This document shows positions 1 through 8,880 of a stretch of 64,000 nt of DNA, piece after piece. A program made the translations under genes and the position numbers. The stretch covers positions 2,170,001 through 2,234,000 of the forward strand of contig NC_012704.1 of NCBI RefSeq assembly GCF_000023145.1. The letters are read 5' to 3'. Numbering within the stretch: position 1 is the first letter of the stretch; every line of letters starts with the position of its first letter. The DNA comes from Corynebacterium kroppenstedtii DSM 44385. GTDB lineage: Bacteria > Actinomycetota > Actinomycetes > Mycobacteriales > Mycobacteriaceae. Below the pieces are notes generated by a model that was not told where the DNA came from, did not search any database, and was given only the letters and a program-made list of their open reading frames with translations.

Positions 1-30
1 TGCGCTGAGTTAATCGCGCATATCCCTGTC

Positions 31-417
31 TTACTTGAGGGAAACCTTTGCGCCAGCCTCTTCGAGCTTGGTCTTGGCAGCCTCGGCGTCATCCTTGGAG
101 GCACCTTCGAGGATAGCCTTCGGAGCGGACTCAACGAGGTCCTTAGCTTCCTTCAGACCCAGGCCGGAGACGACCTCGCGGACGACCTTAATAACGCCGA
201 TCTTCTTGGCGCCAGCGTCCTCGAGCACGACGTCGAACTCGTCCTTCTCTTCCTCAGCAGCAGCCTCGCCACCGGCAGCGCCTGCAGCAGCAACAGCAAC
301 CGGAGCAGCAGCGGTGACGTCGAAGGTCTCTTCGAAGAGGTTCTTGAACTCGGTGAGCTCAACGAGGGTCATTTCCTTGAAAGCTTCGATGAGCTCTTCG
401 TTGGTGTACTTAGCCAT
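31..417 (-). CDS. rplL: 50S ribosomal protein L7/L12 (bL12)
   Basis: 128 residues, the normal length for bL12, the flexible stalk protein that recruits translation factors to the ribosome. The N-terminal dimerisation region (about 1-35) is followed by an Ala/Gly/Glu-rich hinge (about 36-58) and the conserved C-terminal domain with [18 protein letters not shown] and the ending AGAKVSLK. The ATG at 417 is preceded by AAAGGAAG at a good distance. It lies 73 nt after rplJ on the same strand, the standard stalk operon order. Identification is secure. Confidence 0.98.
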   Translation of the reverse strand: MAKYTNEELIEAFKEMTLVELTEFKNLFEETFDVTAAAPVAVAAAGAAGGEAAAEEEKDEFDVVLEDAGAKKIGVIKVVREVVSGLGLKEAKDLVESAPKAILEGASKDDAEAAKTKLEEAGAKVSLK

Positions 418-490
418 GATATGGCTTCCTTTCTACGCGTCTTCGTGTGGGAGGTTCCGTACCCGCCTGTCGGCGGCGAACCGACAGTGT

Positions 491-1003
491 TTACTTCTTC
501 TCCTCGAGGGCCGCGGCCAGGCGTGCCATCTCGGAATGCGGTGCGCCCAGCAAGGACGCAACGTTTGCCAGAACGCCGTTGAATCCACCGGCGATCTTGG
601 ACAGTGTGGTCTCGCGGTTGTCCATGTCCGCGAGCTGCTGGATCTGCTCGGCCGTCAGAGCCGAACCATCCATTGTTCCGCCTTTAACCACGAAAGCGTC
701 GTGGTCTGCGCCGAACTTCTTCATTGCCTTCGCGGCATCGACCGCTTCGCCATTGATGAATGCAATAGCGGTGGGGCCGTTAAGAAGTTCTTCGTCAAGA
801 CCTTCGACGCCAGCTTCGCGTGCGGCGAGCTTGATCATGGTGTTCTTGGCGACGGAGTATTCAACCTCAGCGCCAAGTTCCTTTCGCAGCTCTGTCATCT
901 CAGTAACGGACAGACCACGGTATTCCGTCAGGATTGCACTGCTTGCGTTCTGGAAACGCGCAGTGAGCTCCTTGACAGCTGCAGTGTTCTTCGGGTTGGC
1001 CAT
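491..1003 (-). CDS. rplJ: 50S ribosomal protein L10 (uL10)
   Basis: 170 residues. L10 anchors the L7/L12 dimers to 23S rRNA and usually represses its own operon. Visible features are the N-terminal ANPKNTAAVKELTARFQNAS segment, LTEYRGLSVTEMTELRKEL, and the C-terminal ASLLGAPHSEMARLAAALEEKK helix that binds L12. The frame is open about 32 codons further upstream, but the ATG at 1003 has a strong GGAAGGAGGCG site just before it and matches the family N-terminus, so it was chosen. First gene of the rplJ-rplL unit. Confidence 0.97.
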   Translation of the reverse strand: MANPKNTAAVKELTARFQNASSAILTEYRGLSVTEMTELRKELGAEVEYSVAKNTMIKLAAREAGVEGLDEELLNGPTAIAFINGEAVDAAKAMKKFGADHDAFVVKGGTMDGSALTAEQIQQLADMDNRETTLSKIAGGFNGVLANVASLLGAPHSEMARLAAALEEKK

Positions 1004-1130
1004 GTACTCTCGCCTCCTTCCTTCGGTAAGTTTCACCGTCGGGGAGACCCAATGAGTAACGCCCCGCACAGGAGGCGGGGCGCGCAATTCCTTCATCACT
1101 CGCTATATCGTGTCCGGGTTCCGACGTTCG
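1004..1130 (-). promoter_or_regulatory. Candidate L10 leader of rplJL
   Basis: Read on the minus strand, the segment just before rplJ contains a perfect 8-bp hairpin (CGCCCCGC / GCGGGGCG, 7-nt loop, window 1060-1082) followed by an unpaired stretch and the ribosome binding site. L10 or L10-L12 autoregulatory leaders are known at this position in many bacteria. The hairpin is seen; that it is the L10 binding structure is an inference. Confidence 0.4.
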
Positions 1131-1677
1131 CGTCGGCTACACCCTGAACTTCGCACTTCCCGGTTGAAGCCTTGTATCCGGTTAGAGCCTGGAGTGTGGT
1201 GATGAATACTTTGCGTTCGCGTTGTCTCCTGCGTGGGCCGTCACTCGGATGAGCAACACTTCGCTCAGATTTCCCTGAGGACCGACGGTCTGTGGTGAAA
1301 CGTGAACTATCCTAAAGTTCCTCGGTGGAGACTACACACCGAGTCCACATTTTCAAAATCGACGACGTTTGGGGGCGACGCAGTTCCGACATTTGGGTCG
1401 ACGCTCGAACGTCGCAGCCTCATCGTCGGCAATTAGGCCCGCCGTCGGCTTGCCATCAACCCGCAATGCTTCGGTTTGCAAAAAGAAGGATTGTCATACA
1501 TCTGCGTCTATAGTAGAAAAGCATAATCGGCACAATTTTCCGCGCACGTTTTACCTGCGCAAGATCGGTAGGCATTCCTCGTGCGCGACTGTGCCTACAA
1601 CACATGACCATACGCGATGCATGTGACCCCGCGTGATGCACATTTGAAGTTTTACCGCCTCATTGAAGGAGTTATCA
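1131..1677. other. Intergenic stretch between rplJ leader and small orphan gene
   Basis: About 550 bp without a convincing gene. It must hold the promoter of rplJL (minus) and that of the small gene at 1678 (plus). A -10-like TAGGAT on the minus strand lies at 1309-1314, but no convincing -35 is present. The short open frames here have no ribosome binding site and no recognisable product. Confidence 0.5.
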
Positions 1678-1968
1678 ATGATCGTTCTTCCCCCACCCGC
1701 TGATATGTCCAACGTTGACATCGTCGAATCGCACGTTCACAGCGGTTCCAGCACCAGCGAAGCTGCGCTGAAGCAGTGGATCGAGGGTGGCGACTACGTC
1801 AAGCCGACGTTCGAGACCCGCGACAACGTGCAGTTCCAGCTCCCCCACGGGGAAACAGCGAGTGCGGGCGACACGGTCGCGAAAGCCACCGACGGCACCT
1901 TCTTTGTGAAGCCGCAGCCGAAGGACTTCACCCAGAACCTGATTGACCAGGTCAGCCAGGGGCTGTAA
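1678..1968 (+). CDS. Hypothetical protein, 96 aa
   Basis: Not recognised. The ATG at 1678 has an AAGGAG site 6 nt upstream, and a strong hairpin follows the stop, so a real single-gene unit is likely. The 96-residue product is soluble, with no signal peptide, membrane segment or Cys. It is mildly acidic, with a central VKPTFETRDNVQFQLPHGE stretch that looks like beta structure and a C-terminal DFTQNLIDQVSQ helix. It lies between rplJ (divergent) and the nan regulator. No function can be assigned. Confidence 0.7.
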   Translation: MIVLPPPADMSNVDIVESHVHSGSSTSEAALKQWIEGGDYVKPTFETRDNVQFQLPHGETASAGDTVAKATDGTFFVKPQPKDFTQNLIDQVSQGL

Positions 1969-1982
1969 GACTCGGCGAGCAA

Positions 1983-2028
1983 ACGAATTCGGGATCACTG
2001 TTAATATCCGACGGTGATCCCGTCGTTT
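1983..2028 (+). terminator. Rho-independent terminator after the 96-aa gene
   Basis: Perfect 9-bp inverted repeat CGGGATCAC (1990-1998) / GTGATCCCG (2014-2022) with outer AACGA / TCGTT pairing and a TTTC tail, 20 nt after the stop at 1968. Confidence 0.6.
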
Positions 2029-2150
2029 CATGGTTGCGTGATTTCGCGGGCCGAATTTCCGGGCTCGTCGCATTCTCCAACCCCACGAAACAAACGTCGG
2101 CACTAAACCCCGATACCCCCGAATACGCAATTCCCATACATATCCCCTCT

Positions 2151-2192
2151 TCGTACAGGACAATAATTCTTGTAAAAATAGTCCTCGTACGA
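2151..2192. promoter_or_regulatory. Inverted repeat in the promoter region of the nan regulator
   Basis: The arms TCGTACAGGAC (2151-2161) and GTCCTCGTACGA (2181-2192) are inverted, with one extra base and a 19-nt AT-rich spacer between them. The layout suits an operator flanking a promoter. It differs from the palindrome found before the other nan genes, so it may bind another protein. The repeat is seen; its role is inferred. Confidence 0.4.
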
Positions 2193-2241
2193 CCCTTGTA
2201 CACGACAACCAACCGGCAATGAAGGAGCGGTCAGCTTCACT

Positions 2242-3012
2242 GTGAGTGGCCAAGACAACACCAAATCGCATTCCGCTGGCACCGGCCGCAGCTATAGGAG
2301 CAGCAATACGGGGCTCTTCGGTTCTGAGGCCCGTTCGGCAACTGATGTGGCCATGCAGTCGATTGTCGCCTACATCCGGGACAACCACCTTAAAGTCGGC
2401 GACCCACTGCCCAGCGAGCTCACGATTGTGGAATCGCTCAAGCTGTCGCGATCGTCGGTCAGGGAAGCGATCCGGACCCTCGTGAGCCTGGATATCCTCG
2501 AGGTCCGACGCGGCTTCGGCACATTCGTCGCCGATATGTCTCTGGAGCCCCTGGTCAATGGCCTTACTCTGCGCATTACTCTCGACGACGACCATGCGCG
2601 GTCGCGGCTGATCGATGTGGTAGACACGCGACAGGCGTTGGATTTGCAGATCTCGCGCGACGTCATTGAGCATCGCGACGACATCGACGGCGTATTCCTG
2701 GGGCGCCTTATTAACCAAATGAAGTCCGCGGTCATGCGGAACGAGCCGTTCATGGAATCTGACTCCATGTTTCACGATCACATTCTGTCCGTGACCAGCA
2801 ATGGGCTTATCCAGGAGCTATCCAAAGCACTATGGCGGGTGCATATGGTGGCGGTGCCGAAACTACATCTGACCACGAAAGATAACCTGGAACAGACCGT
2901 GGACGCGCACCAAAAGATTGTCGACGCCATTGTTGCCGGAGACGAGGACGCCTACCGGCAAGCCGTCGTCGACCATTACGAACCGCTCCGCGAAGCGCTT
3001 GGGGTTAAGTAG
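2242..3012 (+). CDS. nanR: FadR/GntR-family regulator, probable NanR of sialic acid genes
   Basis: 256 residues. An N-terminal winged helix-turn-helix of the GntR type (about 33-100) contains GDPLPSELTIVESLKLSRSS VREAIRTL split around the recognition helix and a wing with RRGFGTF. A C-terminal FCD effector domain (about 105-245) has the metal-ligand pattern D..H (DSMFHDHI) and later His residues (DAHQKI, DHYEPL). FadR-type regulators of this class control sialic acid genes in related bacteria. It sits at the head of the nan/nag block, convergent with nanE. The GTG at 2242 is the first usable start; the GAAGGAG at 2221 is rather far (14 nt). The role is inferred from context. Confidence 0.8.
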   Translation: MSGQDNTKSHSAGTGRSYRSSNTGLFGSEARSATDVAMQSIVAYIRDNHLKVGDPLPSELTIVESLKLSRSSVREAIRTLVSLDILEVRRGFGTFVADMSLEPLVNGLTLRITLDDDHARSRLIDVVDTRQALDLQISRDVIEHRDDIDGVFLGRLINQMKSAVMRNEPFMESDSMFHDHILSVTSNGLIQELSKALWRVHMVAVPKLHLTTKDNLEQTVDAHQKIVDAIVAGDEDAYRQAVVDHYEPLREALGVK

Positions 3013-3036
3013 GTAGCGGCACGCGCTTTCGACGAA

Positions 3037-3762
3037 CTACTTCCTGATTTCGCTGCGGTAGAACCCCGTGAGCCACCGGGGATCGGTGATAGCGGATCCG
3101 ATAATGACGGCGTTGGCTCCACGCTGGAGCGCATCCTTCACCGCGTCGGGGGAATGATAATGGCCTTCCGCGATCAGCAGCGGCTCCTCCCCCACCTCGT
3201 TCCGAACAGTGGAAATGAAGTCCAGGTCAGGGCCATCCAGGTGCTCCGTCGCCGGGGTGTATCCCGACAACGTTGAGGACACGATGTCCGCTCCCGCTTC
3301 GTACGCTGCTATCCCGTTGGCCGCGGTGTCACAATCCGCCATGAACAGCGCGCCGGACTCGTGGGCGGCCTTCACCAGGTCTTTGGTTGAGGACCCGTCG
3401 GGACGAGGTCGCTCGGTGGCGTCGGCGCAAACCACCGCGGCACCGGCGTCGGCAACAGCCTTAACTGACGCGACCGTCGGCGTGATGTACACGCCGGAGT
3501 CACCTTCCTTCGTTAGGCCGAAAATGGGGACATCGACGGCGTCGCCAATGGACGTGATGTCGGCGATTCCTCCATAGCCGCCGCAGCGAATTGCTGGGGT
3601 TCCGGCGGCGACGCAGGCCTTCGCGCTCAGCGTTAACGCGTGAGTGTCGCGGAGTGGATGACCATCGGGGGCTTGGGTGGACACGATGATGTCGCCCGCA
3701 ATAATCGAGCGCAGCTCCTGGCGTTGTTCAGCGGGGGTTGAGGCGGAAAATGAGAAGGGCAT
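3037..3762 (-). CDS. nanE: N-acetylmannosamine-6-phosphate 2-epimerase
   Basis: 241 residues, full length. NanE converts ManNAc-6-P to GlcNAc-6-P in cytoplasmic sialic acid breakdown. The TIM-barrel sequence shows the family marks: an N-terminal IIVSTQAPDGHPLRD segment, the RCGGYGGIADI strand, the VVCADATERPRPDG strand, a catalytic-type LIAEGHYHSPD region and the phosphate-binding VIIGSAITDPRWLT end. The ATG at 3762 has AAAGGAG 6 nt upstream. It follows nanK by 39 nt on the same strand, so the two are probably one operon. Confidence 0.93.
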   Translation of the reverse strand: MPFSFSASTPAEQRQELRSIIAGDIIVSTQAPDGHPLRDTHALTLSAKACVAAGTPAIRCGGYGGIADITSIGDAVDVPIFGLTKEGDSGVYITPTVASVKAVADAGAAVVCADATERPRPDGSSTKDLVKAAHESGALFMADCDTAANGIAAYEAGADIVSSTLSGYTPATEHLDGPDLDFISTVRNEVGEEPLLIAEGHYHSPDAVKDALQRGANAVIIGSAITDPRWLTGFYRSEIRK

Positions 3763-3801
3763 TGAGATCTCCTTTGTTCGGTTGGTGTGTGGGGAGGGTG
3801 G

Positions 3802-4779
3802 TTACGAGAGTTTATGCCGTGCCCGAGCGTAAACAGCGGCGGCGACAAGGGGGCCTTCGCGCAGGGCACTATCGCGGATATCGCATGGGCGAACACTGTA
3901 GGCCAGATGGCTCCGCACACCTTCGCGAATCCGCCGCGTGATGAGCTCGCCCAGCCCCGACACTCCTCCACCGAGGATGATCGCGTCGAGGTCAAGACCC
4001 ATCGCGAGCGTTCCCAGCATCTGTCCAAAACCATGCAGGTTCTGATCCAGGACGTCCGTCGCTAATGAGTCCCCTTGTCGTTCTAGGTCTAATAGGTCAG
4101 TCACTGTCGACGGGAGTGCAGGGTCAGCCTCGCGCTCCGAGATCGCTTCGTGATACGTCGCAACGAGCCCCGGACCGGACGCTACGTCTTCGCACCGAGC
4201 TACACCGCTGCCGTAGTGAGGGCAATAGAGCTCGGAAATCTCACCGGCCGTGCCACGATTGCCGGCAGCGAGATCGTCGTTCGTGACGAACGCTCCACCA
4301 ACACCCGTACCCAAGCTGGCGTAGAGCAGGCGGGAGTGCGGGTACTCATCGCGCCAACACAGCGTGTACTCGCCGAATGCCCAGACGCGGACGTCGTTGT
4401 GCGCGAACACGGGGGCGTCGATGTGGCGGCGGATGCGGGCAGCAATGTCGGTACCCTCCCAGCCAGGCATAGTGGCCCCGGCACGGGTGACCGTCGCGGT
4501 GTTCGGGTCGATCACACCGGCAGCAGCCACCCCAACTCGCGCGATCTTATTTTCCCTTGTCGACGACGTTGCCGGGGTTGATGCGACGTCGCCGGCTACT
4601 GCTAGCACTGGCGACGCCAGCGCTTCGGTGACGGCGACCTCCAGCTGGTCCGCGGTGGTCCCGCCCGCGGGTTGGCTGGGTATGCGCCCGCGGGCGATGA
4701 CTGTACGAGGGGTGTCGTCGTCGATAAGCCCCCAGGCGATCTTGGTACCGCCAATGTCTAGTGCGAGTGTGAGTGCCAC
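3802..4779 (-). CDS. nanK: N-acetylmannosamine kinase (ROK family)
   Basis: 325 residues. It phosphorylates ManNAc released by NanA. The ROK fold is seen from the N-terminal ATP site LALDIGGTKIAWGLIDDD, the sugar site with APVFAHNDVRVWAFGEY, the GTGVGGAFVTNDDL phosphate loop and the NRGTAGEISELYCPHYG zinc-motif region, which is only a partial match to the canonical CxCGxxGCxE. The GTG at 4777-4779 is the start in keeping with the family N-terminus; GAAGGG lies upstream. First gene of the nanK-nanE unit, divergent from nagA with a putative operator between them. Another ROK sugar kinase is possible in principle, but the nan context is strong. Confidence 0.9.
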   Translation of the reverse strand: MALTLALDIGGTKIAWGLIDDDTPRTVIARGRIPSQPAGGTTADQLEVAVTEALASPVLAVAGDVASTPATSSTRENKIARVGVAAAGVIDPNTATVTRAGATMPGWEGTDIAARIRRHIDAPVFAHNDVRVWAFGEYTLCWRDEYPHSRLLYASLGTGVGGAFVTNDDLAAGNRGTAGEISELYCPHYGSGVARCEDVASGPGLVATYHEAISEREADPALPSTVTDLLDLERQGDSLATDVLDQNLHGFGQMLGTLAMGLDLDAIILGGGVSGLGELITRRIREGVRSHLAYSVRPCDIRDSALREGPLVAAAVYARARHKLS

Positions 4780-4827
4780 AGTGGTTCTACCCTTCTGCGC
4801 TGTCGCCGGTAATTTTCATGAGACATG

Positions 4828-4844
4828 GACGTCAGACGTCTTAC
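4828..4844. promoter_or_regulatory. Putative NanR operator between nanK and nagA
   Basis: GACGTCAGACGTCTTAC contains the half sites TCAGA and TCTTA separated by CG, one mismatch from the TCAGA-NN-TCTGA palindrome also seen near 11404 and 16429. It lies in the divergent promoter region and could control both directions. Confidence 0.5.
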
Positions 4845-4950
4845 AACCTATACTAGCAGTAGCAATAGTTGTGGCGGGCGAGCAGTTGCGAGCGATCGTA
4901 TTCTTCATGGCAGCACTGTCACACGACCATAGTTAGGAGCACGTAAGGCT

Positions 4951-6288
4951 ATGAGCCATCCGGATTTCACGGTGGAGGGACGAATCATTGACACTGCGGG
5001 CATCACGGAACATGCGCGCATCGAGGTCACGGGGCCACGCATTTCATCGGTTACTCCATTGGATAGCGGAACTACACATGCGTCGGATGAAGGGTCGGAT
5101 GAGGCCTCGGGCAAGGCTCCGTCGGATAGCGGTCCGTCGGCAATGTGGAGTGCATCCGATATGCCGACAATCATTCCGGGGTTTGTCGACCTCCATAATC
5201 ACGGTGGCGATGGCGGAGCATTTCCGACGGGCGACGCGGAAAGCTGCCGCCGGGCCGCGCTGTTCCACCGTCGGCACGGGACGACGACCCTGCTGGCCAG
5301 CCTTGTTAGCGCCAATGAGCAGGAGATTGTTCGGCAGCTGGACATCCTGAAGCCGCTGGCGGACGAGGGGCTGATCGCGGGGGTGCACCTGGAGGGGCCG
5401 TTCGTGAACGCGCACAAGTGCGGCGCGCAGAACCCTGACCGGATCGTGCCCGCCGACGCCGACATGTTCGCGCGGGCCGCCTCCCGCCACCCCGGCCTGA
5501 TCCGGCAGATCACGCTGGCTCCCGAGAGCCCGGGTGCCGAGGCCTGCCTGAATGTGTGTGCGCGCGAGGGGGTCATTTTGTCGCTCGGGCACACTGATGC
5601 GGATTACGACACCACGATCGATTTCGTCAGCAAAGCTGTGGAGCGGGGCATCATGGTGACCGCCACGCACCTGTTCAACGCGATGCCACCCCTGCATCAT
5701 CGGGCACCCGGCGCGGCAGCCGCCATGATCACGGCCGCGAAAAAGTTCCCCGGGCGCGTATTTGTCGAGCTCATTGCCGACGGCGTCCACCTCCACAACG
5801 GAACCGTCGACATGGTTACGGAGGCGCTCCCCGACTCGGCGTTCTTCATTACTGACGCGATGGAGGCCGCCGGGAAGGCCGACGGGTCCTACGTGCTGGG
5901 AGCGTTGGCCGTGACGGTGGCCGATGGTGTGGCTCGATTGACGACGACTGACGGGTCGGTGGGTTCGATCGCCGGCGGGACCTCGACGCTATTCGACCAG
6001 TTCGTTCGGGCAGTTCAGCGCGGGTTCGACCCGGTGAATGCGGTGAGGTTCACGAGCGCGACGGCTGGACGCGTGCTCGGGTTTGGGTGTGAGGAGTCTG
6101 GTGGTGCTTCCTCTGGTGACGCCAGCAGTGATGCCTCCTCCTCAGCAGCCGGCACCGGGGCTGGCCACTTATCGGTTGGAGCTCCCGCCGACTTTGTCGT
6201 CGTGGATCCAAACTTCCAGCTTCGAGAGGTCTACGCCGCTGGACAAGCACTACACGTGCGAGAGAGTGAAACCGAGTCGGCGCACTAG
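4951..6288 (+). CDS. nagA: N-acetylglucosamine-6-phosphate deacetylase
   Basis: 445 residues, longer than the usual 380-390. NagA removes acetate from GlcNAc-6-P. Amidohydrolase marks are present: HxH as LHNHGGDGG (H82, H84), HLEGPFVN with the metal Glu, SLGHTDADY, THLFNAMPPLHHR and the catalytic Asp in FITDAMEAAG. The extra length comes from two Ser/Gly/Asp-rich inserts, residues about 40-70 and 383-408, outside the catalytic core. It heads the plus-strand nagA-nagB pair and is divergent from nanK. AGGAG and AAGG lie upstream of the ATG. Confidence 0.94.
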   Translation: MSHPDFTVEGRIIDTAGITEHARIEVTGPRISSVTPLDSGTTHASDEGSDEASGKAPSDSGPSAMWSASDMPTIIPGFVDLHNHGGDGGAFPTGDAESCRRAALFHRRHGTTTLLASLVSANEQEIVRQLDILKPLADEGLIAGVHLEGPFVNAHKCGAQNPDRIVPADADMFARAASRHPGLIRQITLAPESPGAEACLNVCAREGVILSLGHTDADYDTTIDFVSKAVERGIMVTATHLFNAMPPLHHRAPGAAAAMITAAKKFPGRVFVELIADGVHLHNGTVDMVTEALPDSAFFITDAMEAAGKADGSYVLGALAVTVADGVARLTTTDGSVGSIAGGTSTLFDQFVRAVQRGFDPVNAVRFTSATAGRVLGFGCEESGGASSGDASSDASSSAAGTGAGHLSVGAPADFVVVDPNFQLREVYAAGQALHVRESETESAH

Positions 6289-6344
6289 TCCTCCGTGCGA
6301 GTTCTCCGCGCAGGAAGCACCTCAACCGGACGTTGGGCGTCGAA

Positions 6345-6384
6345 GGTCGGCAAGAAAAGCCCAGCGCCAGACGTCGGCAAGAAA
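6345..6384 (+). repeat. Two copies of the over-represented GTCGGCAAGAAA word
   Basis: GGTCGGCAAG at 6345-6354 and CGTCGGCAAG at 6372-6381, both followed by AAA, stand 27 nt apart in the gap before nagB. They belong to a 10-mer family that recurs across the window (see findings). They are the only non-coding members noticed. Confidence 0.6.
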
Positions 6385-6451
6385 ATAAAACCAGAAAAAC
6401 CATTCACATCGTTAAGAAAGACAACCAACACGAAAGGGTTAGCAAAGAGTC

Positions 6452-7228
6452 ATGGAAATTGTCATCCGCAAAACACCCGAACAAGTAAGCCTTCAAGCTG
6501 CCGATATCCTCGAGCCGTACGTCTCGGAAGGCGCAACACTCGGGTTGGCCACAGGATCCACGCCACTAGGCACGTACCAAGAATTGATTCGTCGGCATAA
6601 CGAATCCGGGCTATCTTTTGCTAACAACCAAGCTTTTCTTCTCGACGAATATGTTGGCCTCCCCCGAGACCACGAACAGTCGTACTACCGAACGATTCGT
6701 CGGGAATTCACCGAGCATATCGACATCAAAGATGAAGCCGTGTCCTCGCCCGACGGTCTGGCCGACAACATCGACGAAGCCGGGCGCGCCTACGACGAGC
6801 GCATTCGCAACGCGGGCGGCGTCGATATTCAAATTCTCGGGATCGGGACCGACGGGCACATCGGATTCAACGAACCCGGCAGTTCGCTTAACTCACCAAC
6901 GAGGTTGAAAACGCTGCACCCGCAAACCGTGAGCGACAACGCGCGATTCTTTGACAGCGAGGACGACGTGCCGCGGCACGTGCTCACCCAGGGGCTCGGG
7001 ACGATCCAACACGCGCGCCACCTGCTGCTCCTCGCCACCGGCAAAAACAAAGCCGCCGCCGTTCAAGCGCTGGCGGAGGGGCCGGTGAGTGCGTCGTGCC
7101 CCGCTAGTGTTCTGCAGCTTCACCCGCATGCAACCGTCATTATCGACGAAGCGGCCGCGACTTGCCTTGAACACAAGGAGTACTACATCTTCGCGGAGAA
7201 GAATAAGCCCGAGTGGCAACGGTACTAG
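6452..7228 (+). CDS. nagB: Glucosamine-6-phosphate deaminase
   Basis: 258 residues, standard length. It converts GlcN-6-P to fructose-6-P and ammonia, the last step of the amino sugar route into glycolysis. Motifs seen: [15 protein letters not shown] (phosphate loop), [17 protein letters not shown] (catalytic Asp), [18 protein letters not shown] (catalytic His region) and the C-terminal [11 protein letters not shown]. It follows nagA by 163 nt on the same strand; the spacing leaves room for its own promoter. AAAGAG lies just before the ATG. Confidence 0.96.
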   Translation: MEIVIRKTPEQVSLQAADILEPYVSEGATLGLATGSTPLGTYQELIRRHNESGLSFANNQAFLLDEYVGLPRDHEQSYYRTIRREFTEHIDIKDEAVSSPDGLADNIDEAGRAYDERIRNAGGVDIQILGIGTDGHIGFNEPGSSLNSPTRLKTLHPQTVSDNARFFDSEDDVPRHVLTQGLGTIQHARHLLLLATGKNKAAAVQALAEGPVSASCPASVLQLHPHATVIIDEAAATCLEHKEYYIFAEKNKPEWQRY

Positions 7229-7516
7229 GTACTAGGGGGTGAGTGGGGGCGTGATGCTGGGGCCGATTGGGCGCTGATACTCACGGCCTGGGAAAACCCC
7301 CTCACCTTAAGGGGCGCTTGGTATGTGGGACTACCGTGAATGGTTGCTCGGCTACGTGGGGTGTCAGGTGGCCTAATGGATCTCAGGTTGTTTCCGGGCA
7401 AATTAGGGCAGATTCGGGATGATCTGGATAAATTCGGGCGTCGACCAGACGTAGGCGGATCCCAAGCGGAGCAGCACGAGTGATAACAAGTGGCCGGGTG
7501 TGGGTACTTCGCCGGA
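7229..7516. other. Gap after nagB, nothing recognised
   Basis: The stretch between the end of nagB and the dispersed palindromic element. It contains a short GGGG/CCCC-rich segment near 7290-7315 but no clear terminator, and no gene with a ribosome binding site. Confidence 0.4.
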
Positions 7517-7639
7517 AAACAACGAGGGGATATGGGGGCCGCCGAAAATTGCGGGGGTATATGGGCGAAAAATGGCCAAAAATTGACCATATTCCCCCGC
7601 ACTTTTGCTCCGGGACTGCGATATTCCTCCACACTTTTC
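7517..7639 (+). repeat. Dispersed palindromic element, copy A
   Basis: About 123 bp. Two iterons of the type GCGGGGGTATATGG on the left face two inverted iterons (CCATATTCCCCCGC and GATATTCCTCCACACTTTT) on the right, around a core GCGAAAAATGGCCAAAAATT. Copies B and C share length, core and orientation. This copy lies between the convergent genes nagB and nanA. Short frames that cross it give the same peptide in every copy only because the DNA is repeated. Confidence 0.85.
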
Positions 7640-7834
7640 TTAGGTAGCGCGGTTGCTCCTTCGAGACAGCCCCCGACCATGCCCTACCATGACAAAACGC
7701 CAGTTCACGGGGGCATACCCGGGCAGCAAATAAGCGTCACGCCAGAGACAGTGTGCCGAGTGCGCCCTGCATCTCGGCGCTACACCGGGGCACACAGTGA
7801 GCCAGGCACAGCACCCCCACAACGCGAGCATGCC

Positions 7835-8752
7835 TTACAGCATCCCCACGTCCTTCAGCACTTTTTCGATGGCTTTCACGTTGTCACCCTCAAGCGCCGC
7901 GACAGGGTTCGGCATCTGGTTGCTCTCAAACACGCCGAGCAGCTTCATCGCCGTCTTAAACGCCCCGACCCCGGCGCCGAATCCGCTCACCCCGTCGGTC
8001 ACCATGACGATGCGCATCAAGCGCGCCGCCTCTTCCTGCGCCTCGCGAACACCCTTCCAGTCGTCGTTCTGGAACGCCTTCCATTGCCGCACGTAAACCT
8101 CGGGATTAACGTTGGCCAATCCGGGGACTGAGCCGTCGGCACCCGCAAGATAGGCGCCGTCGACAACTACCTCGTGACCCGTAAGCAGCTGGAGGGGGTG
8201 CCCGGCGTCTTCGTTGTCTTGAATGAGAAACCGGAAGCTGACGTCGTCGCCCGACGAGTCCTTCACCCCGGCCAACACGCCGTCCTTGCCCAGGCGGACC
8301 AGCATGTCGACGGGCAGCTTGGCGTGGACACACACCGGGATGTCGTAGGCGAATAGCGGCAGGTCAACGGCCTCGTGGATGAGGCGAAAGTGCTGCTCGA
8401 CCTCGGCCATTCCGCCGAGTGCGTAGAACGGGGCAGTGGCGACGATGGCGTCGGCGCCGAGTTTTTGGGCGCGACGGGCGTGCTCGATGACGCGCTCGGT
8501 CTCGGTGTCGATGCAGCCGACGAGGACGGGGACGCGGCCGGCGACCTGCTCAATCGCGGCTTTGACAATTTCGTCGCGACGCTCGTCGGTAGAGAAGGCG
8601 ACCTCGCCGGAAGAGCCGAGGAAGAACAGGCCGTTGACGCCGGCGTCGATGAGGCGCTCGATGTTGCGGTTGAAGCTGGGGCGGTCGAATGTGCGGTCCT
8701 CGGCCAGCGGCGTGACGACCGGTGGGATAACTCCGCGGAAGGTCGAACTCAT
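7835..8752 (-). CDS. nanA: N-acetylneuraminate lyase (DapA/NanA family aldolase)
   Basis: 305 residues. Class I aldolase of the DHDPS/NAL superfamily that splits Neu5Ac into ManNAc and pyruvate. Seen: FLGSSGEVAF at about 45-53 (the carboxylate loop, GTTGE in DapA), the catalytic Tyr in FAYDIPV (Y136) and the Schiff-base Lys in AGVKDSSGD (K164). The open frame extends 28 codons further, but the ATG at 8752 has AAGGAG 8 nt upstream and gives the family start. It follows the sialidase on the same strand, probably in one transcript. The substrate is inferred from the cluster; the loop differs from the textbook NanA form. Confidence 0.85.
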   Translation of the reverse strand: MSSTFRGVIPPVVTPLAEDRTFDRPSFNRNIERLIDAGVNGLFFLGSSGEVAFSTDERRDEIVKAAIEQVAGRVPVLVGCIDTETERVIEHARRAQKLGADAIVATAPFYALGGMAEVEQHFRLIHEAVDLPLFAYDIPVCVHAKLPVDMLVRLGKDGVLAGVKDSSGDDVSFRFLIQDNEDAGHPLQLLTGHEVVVDGAYLAGADGSVPGLANVNPEVYVRQWKAFQNDDWKGVREAQEEAARLMRIVMVTDGVSGFGAGVGAFKTAMKLLGVFESNQMPNPVAALEGDNVKAIEKVLKDVGML

Positions 8753-8880
8753 GTGAAAACTCCTTAGAAATGTTTTTGATTCGTTGAATGTTTGGTGGCT
8801 GTGATGTGGGGTCGGGGTGCGAGCTATGGCGCGCAAGCCACGTGGCCGAGAAAGCGCCCAAGCCGCACCCGCTTCCCTAG

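Noticed and set aside
35..1147. Long plus-strand frame opposite rplL and rplJ
   Set aside because: Composition mirrors the Ala/Glu-rich ribosomal genes on the other strand; a shadow frame.
1675..2781. 368-residue minus-strand frame opposite the orphan gene and the regulator
   Set aside because: Overlaps two well supported plus-strand genes; no domain.
7383..7634. Small frames giving the peptide CGGIWSIFGHFSPIYP (also around 17600 and 40480, and CGGIWAKNGQK on the other strand)
   Set aside because: They cross the dispersed element; the same peptide appears only because the DNA is repeated, on both strands, without ribosome sites or constant frame ends.
7517..7639. CRISPR-like array in the iteron element
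   Set aside because: Only four iterons, half of them inverted, and the sequence between them is conserved between copies, unlike spacers.
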